This document shows positions 41,798-49,880 of a stretch of 64,000 nt of DNA, in pieces. How positions within the stretch are numbered: the stretch's first letter is position 1; each line of letters starts with the position of its first letter. The notes beneath the pieces were generated by a model. That model saw only the letters and a list, made by a program, of their open reading frames with translations, did not search any database and was not told where the DNA came from. A program made the position numbers and the translations under genes. Origin of the DNA: Treponema sp. (GTDB taxonomy: Bacteria > Spirochaetota > Spirochaetia > Treponematales > Treponemataceae); NCBI GenBank assembly GCA_017940255.1, contig JAGAZB010000014.1, positions 1-64,000 of the forward strand, read 5' to 3'.

Positions 41798-42412
41798 ATG
41801 ACTATCAAATCAATTGCCGAGACATCTTACAGCGGGATGTACAAACTTGCTCCGGAAGAAGGCTCTGCTTTTTACATACGCCGTGAATATTTGCCGGAAG
41901 GACTCTTTGAAAAACTCGATACAGATGCAGAATTTGATGAAGAAGAAAGCGGTTTTCTTTTAGATGCGGCTCTTACCTGTGTGGTAGAACTTAAGGCAGT
42001 TGAATATCTTGCAAGGGCAGAGCAAAGCAGGTTCGGTCTAACACGAAAACTTACAGAAAAAAAATACGAAAAAAAATATATAGAAGCCGCCCTGACTTAC
42101 CTTGAAGGCCGTGGTTATTTAAGTGATTTACGCTTTGCTACAGCCTGGCTTAATACCAGGCGGATTAATCATTTTGAAGGAAGAAGCAGGCTATCTGCAG
42201 AACTTGCAGCGCGGGGAATTGCGCGGGAAGTAGCAGGTCAAGCCCTTGATGAGTTTTTTTCAGAAAATGATGAAGATGAGATTTGCCGCAAGGCTTACGA
42301 AAAACTTAGCCGAAAAAAAAGCGGCGATAAACTTACCGCCGCTATGATTCAGTCTGGCTTTTCTTATAAGCAGATTCATCAGGCTCAGGAAAGCCTGAAA
42401 GAAAATCAGTGA
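41798..42412 (+). CDS. recX: RecX-family regulator of RecA
   Basis: 204 residues from the ATG at 41798; the frame is open to 41738 but that part codes through a palindromic repeat. Three-helix RecX repeats: EYLARAEQSRFGLTRKLTEKKYEKKYIEAALTYLEGRGYLSDLRFA, then AWLNTRRINHFEGRSRLSAELAARGI. The protein binds RecA filaments and limits recombination. No recA is adjacent. No ribosome-binding site; A-rich DNA precedes the ATG. The N-terminal 60 residues are specific to treponeme-like versions. Confidence 0.88.
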   Translation: MTIKSIAETSYSGMYKLAPEEGSAFYIRREYLPEGLFEKLDTDAEFDEEESGFLLDAALTCVVELKAVEYLARAEQSRFGLTRKLTEKKYEKKYIEAALTYLEGRGYLSDLRFATAWLNTRRINHFEGRSRLSAELAARGIAREVAGQALDEFFSENDEDEICRKAYEKLSRKKSGDKLTAAMIQSGFSYKQIHQAQESLKENQ

Positions 42413-42420
42413 TAAGAAAA

Positions 42421-44628
42421 CTAGATTTCTTCTATATATATCAATTTAGCCTGGAAATCTCCCCAGTCGCGGCGAACAGGGAAGCCTGCTTTTGCCAGGG
42501 TGCGGCCTGTAAGTTCCACAGAAGGCCAGTTATTCTGGTCTTCATCCGGGAAGCTTACGCGGTATTTTGAGTCAGCCTTTAAATCCTGAATTTTCACAAA
42601 ACGGGTTTTGTAATTTGGATGATTCATAACCTGTACAAAGGTTACCAGGGCTTTTGACTTGTCTTTTGCTATACTAGCCCAGCAGTCAATATCGCCGCCG
42701 TCGCTCCAGCTGGCAATACGCTGGTAGTCTCCCTCGCGGACAAGAGCGCTGTACTTTTTGTAAAGCTCCACCTGGTGAGGAATAAGGGCCCGGTCTTCAG
42801 CAGAAAGCTTTGTAATATCAAGCTCATAGCCAAAGGTTCCGCTTAAAGCAACGTAACCGCGTGTCTTAAATGGAGTTACCCGTCCGCAAGCGTGGTTTGG
42901 ACAAACAGAAACGTGGGCCCCCATTGTAGAAAGAGGGTAAATGAGGGCTGTCCCTTCCTGAATTGCAAGGCGTTCAATTGCATCTGTGTCATCACTGCAC
43001 CAGATTTGCGGGCTGTAGAAGAACATGCCCGGGTCAAAACGTGCCCCGCCACCAGAGCAGTTTTCAAGCAGAAGCTTTGGGAAGTCTGTAATAAGGCGTT
43101 CCTGCATTTCGTAAACTGCAAGCACATAACGGTGGTAGAATTCACCCATGGTATCTGCCTTTAAACCAAGGGAACCAACATCAGTAATCTGGCGGTTCAT
43201 ATCCCATTTTACATATTCAATGTTTGCACTGCGCAGGATTTTTGCAACAGCTTCATAAGCGTAATCGCGAACTTCCTTACGGGTAATATCCAGAACATAC
43301 TGCTGGCGGCTCATTCCAGGTTCTCGTCCAGGAATCTGAATAGCCCAGTCCGGATGAGCACGGAAGAGGTCTGAATCTGGAGAAATCATTTCCGGCTCAA
43401 ACCAGATTCCAAACTTGAGGCCAATCTTGTTTACCTCATCAACCAGGTGTTTTAATCCACCTTTAATTTTTTCTTCGTTTACAATCCAGTCTCCAAGCGA
43501 ACTGTCATCAGATGAGCGGTGTCCAAACCATCCGTCATCCATTACCAGCATTTCAATTCCGTCTTTTTTAGCTTCGCGGGCAATGTCCAGAAGCTTGTCT
43601 GTATCAAAATTAAAATATGTGGCTTCCCAGTTGTTGATAAGGATTGGTCTAGGAGATTTTTTATATGGAGAGCGGATAAGGTGTTCACGGTAAAGGTCGT
43701 GGAAAGCCCGGCTCATGCCGTTCAGTCCGCAATCAGAGTAAACTAGAACTGCCTGAGGTGTGTCAAAGGTTCTGCCGGCTTCCAGCTTCCAGCAGAAGTT
43801 TTCTGGATTAATACCCATTACAAGGCGCAGAGAATCAAACTGGCTTTTTTGTACATCTGCAACAAAGTTTCCTGAATAGATAAAGTTTACGCCATAAACC
43901 CGGCCATTGTTGTAATCAGCATTGTGGTCAAGAATGGCAATAAAAGGATGCTCCTGGTGGCTTGATTCACCCCGCATAGAAACAACGCCCTGTTTTCCCA
44001 TGTGGATAGAGTGGCGTTCAATATGGCGTTCGCGGGCCCAGGAACCGTGCAGTGTGATTACATCAAAGTTCTGATCATCCATGTCAAAAGCAGCAGAAAG
44101 TGCCTTGCGCACAAAAACTGCCTTTTTTCCACAGTTAGTAATTCTTACAGAGCGTACAATAGCATCGATATTTTCAAAAACTGTGTAAATCAGTGTAACT
44201 TCAAGACCAAGAATGTTGTCGCTGGCGGTAAGCTCCAGGCGGGATGCAGTGTTTTCATCAGCAAAAACAGCCGGGAGTCCTGGAAGGCCAGCTGTTCCCT
44301 TGCAGATTTTATGTGATTTATACTTGAGTTCAATTCCATTATGGCCCTGCTCATCACTTACAGCCAGAGCAGATTCACGGTAATCTCCCAGACCGTCGGT
44401 TGGAAGCTCCTGTGGAAAGTAGTCTAAAAAGGAGCCTTTTTCGCGGAAAATTTCTGAATCAGAAAAGCCGTATTCTTTTGGGCGGGCAAGATATGTTACA
44501 TCATCATTGCCAAGTTTACTTCCGTAATAGGCATGCCCGATATAGCCACCATTGCAGATTGAAATACAATATGTAGAGTTTGGTGTATCTAGTCGGAAAG
44601 AATTATTTACTTTATCAAAAGAAATCAT
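42421..44628 (-). CDS. GH36 alpha-galactosidase
   Basis: 735 residues, the full-length tetramer-type GH36. A beta-sandwich N-domain (to about 310) precedes a barrel with nucleophile D476 in KWDMNRQ and acid/base D546 in CSDDTDAIERL. DDGWFGHR and LLENCSGGGARFDPGMF are the other signatures. No signal peptide, so it works in the cytoplasm on imported alpha-galactosides (raffinose family or galacto-mannooligosaccharides). Its promoter has a 21-bp palindrome over the -10 (44649-44669) that shares its sequence with the mannan-gene promoters 10-15 kb away. GAGG precedes the ATG. Confidence 0.95.
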   Translation of the reverse strand: MISFDKVNNSFRLDTPNSTYCISICNGGYIGHAYYGSKLGNDDVTYLARPKEYGFSDSEIFREKGSFLDYFPQELPTDGLGDYRESALAVSDEQGHNGIELKYKSHKICKGTAGLPGLPAVFADENTASRLELTASDNILGLEVTLIYTVFENIDAIVRSVRITNCGKKAVFVRKALSAAFDMDDQNFDVITLHGSWARERHIERHSIHMGKQGVVSMRGESSHQEHPFIAILDHNADYNNGRVYGVNFIYSGNFVADVQKSQFDSLRLVMGINPENFCWKLEAGRTFDTPQAVLVYSDCGLNGMSRAFHDLYREHLIRSPYKKSPRPILINNWEATYFNFDTDKLLDIAREAKKDGIEMLVMDDGWFGHRSSDDSSLGDWIVNEEKIKGGLKHLVDEVNKIGLKFGIWFEPEMISPDSDLFRAHPDWAIQIPGREPGMSRQQYVLDITRKEVRDYAYEAVAKILRSANIEYVKWDMNRQITDVGSLGLKADTMGEFYHRYVLAVYEMQERLITDFPKLLLENCSGGGARFDPGMFFYSPQIWCSDDTDAIERLAIQEGTALIYPLSTMGAHVSVCPNHACGRVTPFKTRGYVALSGTFGYELDITKLSAEDRALIPHQVELYKKYSALVREGDYQRIASWSDGGDIDCWASIAKDKSKALVTFVQVMNHPNYKTRFVKIQDLKADSKYRVSFPDEDQNNWPSVELTGRTLAKAGFPVRRDWGDFQAKLIYIEEI

Positions 44629-44648
44629 ATAGTCCTCATTTATAAAAA

Positions 44649-44685
44649 TTTAAGTAATTTTAACTTAAAAAAAATTAAAACGCAA
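44649..44685 (-). promoter_or_regulatory. GH36 promoter with operator palindrome over the -10
   Basis: Minus strand: -35 TTGCGT (44685-44680), 17-nt spacer, -10 TAAAAT (44662-44657). The perfect inverted repeat TTTAAGT-N7-ACTTAAA (44649-44669) covers the -10, as expected of a repressor site. The block TTAAAATTACTTAAA recurs exactly at 54105-54119. Confidence 0.6.
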
Positions 44686-44748
44686 TATTTTTTAATCAAA
44701 CACGGTGTTTTTATTGAAAAAAAAAGTTATGCATTATAAAATTAAAGA

Positions 44749-46299
44749 ATGAGTAGAGACAGGCATTCATTAAATTATCGTTTGGCCTTAGTTTTTGGAA
44801 GTTTTTTATTTTTGTTTCTTGTTATCTCTGGGATTGCAATTTATATTATTCGAGGAACTGAAGCCAGAAAAGCTTCAGAGCGTAAAGTTATTCAGATAAG
44901 CGAATATCTTTTATCTGTGATTAACATGAGTTGTGACGACTTTGTGGCTTATCAGAAATATTTTATGGAAAATTATTCGCAAATGAATATTCCATATTCT
45001 TTTTCTGAATACGCAACTGCTGAAAATCATTTTTACAGTCTGCTTACAAAAGATATTAAAGAGGGCCGGTATTACGATAACTGGTCTATAAATAATTTAA
45101 CTCCGGAAACAAAAAATGCCTGGGCTGTTTATATGCATGAATACTGGCTTTTGACTTTTGAAAAAGCAAAGGTTGATTTTAAAATTCCTTATGTATATTA
45201 CCTGATACCTAATGAAGATAACTATACGGTAAAATACATGATTGACAGCGAAAGAAACATGATTAATAAAGATGGAAAACCATCTCTTCTTTTGGGGGAA
45301 GATTTTTCCAGCGATCCAAAGGAAAATTATGTTGAATGGACAGCCTGGCTTACTGGAAAAAGACAGTCTACTCTTCAGCAATGGAATAATTCATGGGGTC
45401 ATACTTATGCCTATTATATCCCAGTTGTAATTGACGGGGTAAAGTACGGAATGATAGGTGCTGAGTTTTCTGCAACAGCTCTGAATAAAGAGATTCTGCA
45501 TGCAACTTCAATGGAATTGCTGGTACTTTTTATTATCATTTTAATTTGTCTTGCAATTTTACTGGTTTACATGAATAAGAAATTTATTTCCAGAATAGTT
45601 AAACTTGAATCTTATGTGCGAAAGTATTCAATCACCAAGAATTATAAAATAGCAGAAAAGATTGAAGAGGAGTCGCAGGATAAGAGTGAGATTTCTTCTT
45701 TAGGAAAACGTATTTCAGAAATGATTATCGAAATTGAAAATTATATGAGAAACGTTTTTATGGAGAAGATGACAGAAAGTGAGGAAACTTACGCTTCTGC
45801 CCGCGAAGTGGATTTGCTGCGGCGGGATGCTCTTACGGGAATAAGAACAGGGGCTTCTTTTGAAAACGAACTTAATAAGCTTGAGGGAGATTTGAAGGAA
45901 GGGCTTACAGATTTTGGATTTGCATATGTGGATTTAAACGATCTGGTTAAAATTAATTCTAACTACGGACTGGAACAGGGAAATATTGCCATAAAAAAAC
46001 TTTGCTCAATATTCTGTAAGGTTTTTGGACATTCCCCTGTTTTCCGTGTTGGTGGTGATGATTTTGTTGCAATCCTCTTTAATGAAGATTTTAGGAATGC
46101 AAAAGAACTGGTTGCCACATTTAACGAGCAGCTTATTCAGATTGATGAAAAAATAGAGCCTTGGGAAGATATTGCTGCCGCAATTGGAGTTGCTTTTTAT
46201 GACCCGGTTCAGGATACAACTGCTGAGTCTGTATTTAACAGAGCCGAAATTAATATGAAGAATAATAAAAAAATGATGAAAGCAAGGGTAAGAGTCTGA
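44749..46299 (+). CDS. Membrane sensor with GGDEF domain
   Basis: 516 residues. Two membrane helices (about 11-34 and 248-270) enclose a 210-residue extracytoplasmic domain of the Cache kind (EYATAENHFYSLL..., then YYIPVVIDGVKYGMIGAEFSA). A short coiled-coil linker leads to a GGDEF domain (from about 345: RDALTGIRTG..., active site FRVGGDDFVAIL). GGDDF keeps both Gly and an acidic fourth position, so cyclase activity is possible but not certain. No RxxD inhibitory site. TAAAAT ends 6 nt before the ATG with no ribosome-binding site. It could oppose the EAL protein at 34198-35865. Confidence 0.88.
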   Translation: MSRDRHSLNYRLALVFGSFLFLFLVISGIAIYIIRGTEARKASERKVIQISEYLLSVINMSCDDFVAYQKYFMENYSQMNIPYSFSEYATAENHFYSLLTKDIKEGRYYDNWSINNLTPETKNAWAVYMHEYWLLTFEKAKVDFKIPYVYYLIPNEDNYTVKYMIDSERNMINKDGKPSLLLGEDFSSDPKENYVEWTAWLTGKRQSTLQQWNNSWGHTYAYYIPVVIDGVKYGMIGAEFSATALNKEILHATSMELLVLFIIILICLAILLVYMNKKFISRIVKLESYVRKYSITKNYKIAEKIEEESQDKSEISSLGKRISEMIIEIENYMRNVFMEKMTESEETYASAREVDLLRRDALTGIRTGASFENELNKLEGDLKEGLTDFGFAYVDLNDLVKINSNYGLEQGNIAIKKLCSIFCKVFGHSPVFRVGGDDFVAILFNEDFRNAKELVATFNEQLIQIDEKIEPWEDIAAAIGVAFYDPVQDTTAESVFNRAEINMKNNKKMMKARVRV

Positions 46300-46333
46300 T
46301 TATCTGATTTTATACTCTTGCGTGGGAGAAAAA

Positions 46334-46750
46334 ATGAAAGCGTATATTCATAAAGTTAATTATTATGAAACTGATAAAATGGGGATTACACATCATTCAA
46401 ATTATGTGAGATGGATGGAAGAGGCCAGAATTGATTTCTTAGATCAGCTTGGCTGGTCTTTTATCAAACTGGAGGAAGAAGGAATTGCTTCTCCTGTAAT
46501 GTCTATTGAATGTAACTACAAAAAGCCTACAACTTTCCCGGATTTGGTTTCTATCATGGTAACAATAGAAAAACTTTCTGCCGTAAAACTTACTTTTAAT
46601 TATGAATTTAAAGTAAATGATGAGCTTGTTTTTACTGGTAAAAGTTCGCATTGTTTTCTGGATGAAAAAGGTGCTCCTGTAATTCTGGAAAAACGCTATC
46701 CTAAATTTTATGAAGATTTGAAAAACATACAGGCATCTTATGGGGCGTGA
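46334..46750 (+). CDS. Acyl-CoA thioesterase of the YbgC / 4HBT family
   Basis: 138 residues from the ATG at 46334, placed by GGGAG 6 nt upstream; a GTG at 46322 is less likely. Hot-dog fold: VNYYETDKMGITHHSNYVRWMEEARIDFL carries the catalytic Asp (ETDKMG) and the H-x-N-Y motif of 4-hydroxybenzoyl-CoA-type thioesterases. Hydrolyses acyl-CoA or acyl-ACP thioesters; substrate unknown. Overlaps the CYTH gene by 11 bp, first of three coupled genes. Confidence 0.9.
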   Translation: MKAYIHKVNYYETDKMGITHHSNYVRWMEEARIDFLDQLGWSFIKLEEEGIASPVMSIECNYKKPTTFPDLVSIMVTIEKLSAVKLTFNYEFKVNDELVFTGKSSHCFLDEKGAPVILEKRYPKFYEDLKNIQASYGA

Positions 46751-47333
46751 AATTGAATTAAAAGTTCCTCTTTCTGAGGAAGATTATGATTATATAAAAT
46801 CTGTTATCACTGGGAAGGCAAAAGTGGAAGGTCTGGAGCTTTGTTCTGACTGCGAACGGCTTTTAAAAAGCGATGAGTATTATTCGCGATATGCAAGCCG
46901 TCAGGAGAGCAGGGCAGCCGGTGAACCTCAGGTAATCCGTATTAGGGGCGAACTTTCCGGTGATAAGAACAGTTCTTTCTTCTGCATCAAGCGAAAATCT
47001 CTGGAAAATGGAATTGAATTAAACCGGGAAGATGAAACTTTTGTGGAAAAGCCCGATGTTATTCGTGATATTCTAACTCTTTCTGGTTATCACAAATTTT
47101 TTGAAAAGAAAAAAGATGCTCTTTCTGTTTATTGCAGCTGGGAAAAATTAGCAGGCCTGCATTTTCATCTGGAACTTGAAATTGTTAATCAGCTGAAATA
47201 TATAGAAGTTGAAGTAACTGAAGAGGATTGTCCTGCTGACAAGGTGCGCCATGCTCTGGAAGAGTTTATTGCTTTGTTTGGGCTTGATGCAAAAAAGAGA
47301 GATTCCCGCAGCTGGATGGAAATACTTGCATGA
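46740..47333 (+). CDS. CYTH-domain triphosphatase-like protein
   Basis: 197 residues. Triphosphate-tunnel fold: the metal-binding EIELK (ExExK) at residues 4-8, IRIRGE, then FFCIKRKSLENGIELNREDET, and LHFHLELEIVNQLKYIEVEV near the end. Family members include thiamine triphosphatase, inorganic triphosphatase and class IV adenylate cyclase. It overlaps thiamine pyrophosphokinase by 4 bp (ATGA), which makes thiamine triphosphate a natural substrate guess, though only context supports this. Confidence 0.83.
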   Translation: MGREIELKVPLSEEDYDYIKSVITGKAKVEGLELCSDCERLLKSDEYYSRYASRQESRAAGEPQVIRIRGELSGDKNSSFFCIKRKSLENGIELNREDETFVEKPDVIRDILTLSGYHKFFEKKKDALSVYCSWEKLAGLHFHLELEIVNQLKYIEVEVTEEDCPADKVRHALEEFIALFGLDAKKRDSRSWMEILA

Positions 47334-47968
47334 AAAGGTGCGTTATAGTCTCGGCCGGTCAGATTGAAAACTTCAGTCTGGTGCAAAATCAGCTTTTAGA
47401 AGATGATTTTTTTATTTTTTGTGATGGCGGACTTTCTTATGCTTCTGCTCTTGGAGTGGTGCCGGATATAATTGTTGGTGATTTTGATTCTTGTGATGAA
47501 AAACTTCTTGCGGAATATGAAGGAAAGTCTCAGATAATAAAACTTCCCCGGGAAAAAGATGATACAGATACCTTTTATGCGGTAAAATATGCCCTGAAAC
47601 TGGGATTTGATTCTTTTCTGCTATTGGGATCTATGGGGGCAAGATTTGATCATGCTCTGGGAAATGTTTCAATTCTGCTTTACCTTTTTAAGCATGGAAA
47701 AAATGCCATATTAATTGATGATTACTCAAAAATGCAGATTGTTGGGGAAAAATCTGTTTTTATCCCAAATGATTGTGCTTATTTTTCTCTGCTTACAATT
47801 GCAGGTGATGTGTCTGGGGTAACAATAAAAAATGCAAAATATCCCCTGCAAGATGCGTCTCTTTCCTGTGACTTTCAGCTTGGAATAAGTAATGAAGTTT
47901 TGCCAGGAAAGACTGCCGAGGTGAGTGTTAAAGAGGGAAATATTCTGCTGGTAGAGGTTTTTAAATAG
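47330..47968 (+). CDS. Thiamine pyrophosphokinase
   Basis: 212 residues. FCDGGLSYASALGVVPDIIVGDFDSCDE (substrate Asp pair), KLPREKDDTDTFYAVKYAL (the DDTD Mg/ATP motif), LLGSMGARFDHALGNVSILL and a C-terminal beta-sandwich ending in VSVKEGNILLVEVFK match TPK. It makes thiamine diphosphate from thiamine and ATP. Last gene of thioesterase-CYTH-TPK. No TPP riboswitch precedes the operon. Converges on the isomerase gene with a 3-bp gap. Confidence 0.92.
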   Translation: MKRCVIVSAGQIENFSLVQNQLLEDDFFIFCDGGLSYASALGVVPDIIVGDFDSCDEKLLAEYEGKSQIIKLPREKDDTDTFYAVKYALKLGFDSFLLLGSMGARFDHALGNVSILLYLFKHGKNAILIDDYSKMQIVGEKSVFIPNDCAYFSLLTIAGDVSGVTIKNAKYPLQDASLSCDFQLGISNEVLPGKTAEVSVKEGNILLVEVFK

Positions 47969-47971
47969 ACT

Positions 47972-48793
47972 TTAGATTCCAAGTCTCTTTCTTACATACT
48001 CTACACTGTGAATGTATTCTTTATCTGTGGTCAGGTGTTCAATAATCATCGGCATTTCCGGATCTTCGGCGCTGGCAAGCTTTGCGTAGAGTTCCAGGTC
48101 TAAAGTTCCTTCTCCGCAGGCACACTCCTGCAGCTGGAATGTATATTCTTCCTTTAAGTGTATGTCTTTTAAATGACAGCTGCAGATTTTTCCCTTTAGC
48201 TTTGTAAAACATTCCTCTAAAAAACGGTCGTTGAAAAAGTAACGGTCGGGGCTTGTAATCATGTTTACAACGTCTAAGTGGGCACCAAAGGCAGGGCGGT
48301 TTACTTCTTCTATAAGACGCAGGTATTCATCAGGGCCGGATGGAATCATCCATGGCATAGATTCTATGCTGAATTTGGTGCGGCAAGGCTGGGCGCGGTC
48401 TATAATTTCCTGAATCATTTTTACTGCCATATTCCAGGCTTCTTCGCTAAAGTTTTCGCGGTAGCCCCCATCCCAGCGGGGACCGTAAGGGGTGCCTACA
48501 ACGTTTACGCAGCAGCGGGCCCCAATCATATCAGCCATTTTCAGCTGATTTACAGCGTAGTCAATCCATTTTGCGCGTTCGGCCGGGTCTGCAGCCAGAG
48601 TGTTGCGCCATATTCCCACTTCTGCAATGGTAAGTCCTGCCTGGTCAGCGGCTTTTTTGTAGGCCATTATTTTATTCTGACCAGCATTGCAGTCCAGAGG
48701 AAAGTTTACGGTTTTTAGGCCAACGGCCTTGTGTTTTGCAGCCCAGTCAGCCGGGGAAGTGTGGGCCAGGGAAGAAGAAATACCAAGTCTCAT
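47972..48793 (-). CDS. Sugar phosphate isomerase/epimerase (xylose-isomerase-like TIM barrel)
   Basis: 273 residues. AP_endonuc_2 fold: MRLGISSSLAHTSPADWAAKHKAVGLKTVNFPLD at the start, then CCVNVVGTPYGPRWDGGY, KFSIESMPWMIPSGPDEYL (likely metal Glu), FGAHLDVVNM, CSCHLKDIHLKEEYTFQLQECACGEGTLDL (His and the final Glu/Gly-rich loop). Function within the family (isomerase, epimerase or dehydratase) cannot be fixed. Its start shares one base with the stop of the FMN enzyme (TAATG), so the two are tightly coupled and probably act on one substrate. Confidence 0.83.
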   Translation of the reverse strand: MRLGISSSLAHTSPADWAAKHKAVGLKTVNFPLDCNAGQNKIMAYKKAADQAGLTIAEVGIWRNTLAADPAERAKWIDYAVNQLKMADMIGARCCVNVVGTPYGPRWDGGYRENFSEEAWNMAVKMIQEIIDRAQPCRTKFSIESMPWMIPSGPDEYLRLIEEVNRPAFGAHLDVVNMITSPDRYFFNDRFLEECFTKLKGKICSCHLKDIHLKEEYTFQLQECACGEGTLDLELYAKLASAEDPEMPMIIEHLTTDKEYIHSVEYVRKRLGI

Positions 48794-49686
48794 TAAAAAG
48801 TTCTCCTGTGAATTACTGTCGGGTCAAAATGCTGTAAGTCGCATATTCCTGTGCGGGCCATAGTTGCCGCAAGCTCGCCCTTCATTTCTGTTATTCTCTG
48901 GGCGGTAGCGTCTGAGCCCTTTTTTAAAAGTGGCATCAGGTGACGGCCCACGCTTACTGCTGTAGCTCCCAGTGCAAGACACTTGTAGGCATCCATTCCG
49001 CTTTCTATTCCGCAGTCTATAAAAAGAGGGATTTCTCTACGGGTTACCTGCAGAATTTCTGGAAGCATCATAAGAGGCGGAACTGAATAATTCATAATTC
49101 CATGGTGGTGAGAAAGCTGGATTCCTTTTACGCCGGCTTTTAGGCATTTTTCTGCGTCTTTTGTACTGAGAACTCCTTTGACAATAAAAGGCAGGCCTTT
49201 TTCTGCGGCGGCCTGAACAAAGTCATGCAGCTCTTCTGTAGTTTTTGCCTTCATTGGAAGGCCTAGTACATTGTCATAACCACTCGAGCCGTTGAAGGCG
49301 TGGTCAATGTCCATGCCAACAGCAAAACAGCCGGCGCTTGCTGCGTGTTCAATCTTCCTGAAAACTTCTTTGTTGTCTGCATGTGGTTTTATAATTTTGA
49401 TTGTAGCCGCCCCAGTGGCAGTAATTTCTTCCAGTTCTTTATCTTCGCCCATGCCAACCCAGTGAACTGCATTTGCCTTAGCGGCGGCCTGGGCGTAAAT
49501 AAGCATGCCGTCTGGTGCTGTGTTTCCCAGGTGCGAAAGGGCTGCGGTCATAATCGGGCTGTCGAAGCTGCGGCCGTAAAGCTCCAGCTTTGTGGAAGGC
49601 AGGCTGGAATCCAGATAGCGGGTCTCCAAAAGAAGGGAGTCAAAGTAGTCGCGGGTAATTTTGTCTGAGTTTGATGTGTATTCCAT
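48793..49686 (-). CDS. FMN-dependent alpha-hydroxy-acid dehydrogenase-like protein, atypical active site
   Basis: 297 residues, 50-80 shorter than lactate or glycolate oxidases. The barrel, the Lys of GLPFIVKGVLSTKDAEKCLKAG (K170) and the FMN-phosphate loops (FIDCGIESGMDAYKCLALGATAVSVGRHLM) are conserved. The catalytic SNHGGRQ of the family reads SHHHGIM (192-198), so the Arg that binds the substrate carboxylate is replaced by Ile. It may therefore oxidise a non-carboxylate substrate such as a sugar or polyol, in line with the coupled isomerase gene. That is inference. Confidence 0.78.
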   Translation of the reverse strand: MEYTSNSDKITRDYFDSLLLETRYLDSSLPSTKLELYGRSFDSPIMTAALSHLGNTAPDGMLIYAQAAAKANAVHWVGMGEDKELEEITATGAATIKIIKPHADNKEVFRKIEHAASAGCFAVGMDIDHAFNGSSGYDNVLGLPMKAKTTEELHDFVQAAAEKGLPFIVKGVLSTKDAEKCLKAGVKGIQLSHHHGIMNYSVPPLMMLPEILQVTRREIPLFIDCGIESGMDAYKCLALGATAVSVGRHLMPLLKKGSDATAQRITEMKGELAATMARTGICDLQHFDPTVIHRRTF

Positions 49687-49704
49687 GTAGTCTCCTTTGT
49701 AGAT

Positions 49705-49723
49705 TTCCCGGACAAGCCGGGGA
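49705..49723 (+). repeat. Diverged TCAAG-loop-type repeat
   Basis: TTCCCGG-ACAAG-CCGGGGA, 5 bp of perfect stem plus a wobble and an A-T pair. Loop differs by one base (ACAAG), and ATAGGG replaces the usual ATGACA. Probably a decayed copy. Confidence 0.45.
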
Positions 49724-49742
49724 TAGGGTAATGTTATTGTAT

Positions 49743-49877
49743 GCCGCTGGGGGCGTTACGGGGGAGAAACAACGAAGTTGATTCTCCCCCGTAGAGGGGG
49801 TAGCGGAAGACCCCGCAGGAAGCGAGCCGAAGGCGAGCGACCGAGGAGGCTGAAGCGAGGGGGAGACTTCCCCCTCC
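49743..49877 (+). repeat. GC-rich modular repeat, copy A (3' side of GH39)
   Basis: Order of parts: GGGCGTTACGGG, a hairpin (CGGGGGAGAA ... TTCTCCCCCG), AGAGGGGGTAGCGGA, a purine-rich variable middle, and the terminal block GAGGGGGAGACTTCCCCCT. The inverted copy at 51473-51610 has the same order of parts with a different hairpin and middle. No ORF of coding character. Confidence 0.75.
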
Positions 49878-49880
49878 TCA

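Noticed and set aside
46300-46333. TPP riboswitch before the operon with thiamine pyrophosphokinase
   Set aside because: The gap is too short and lacks the CUGAGA and ACCUGA-type conserved blocks.
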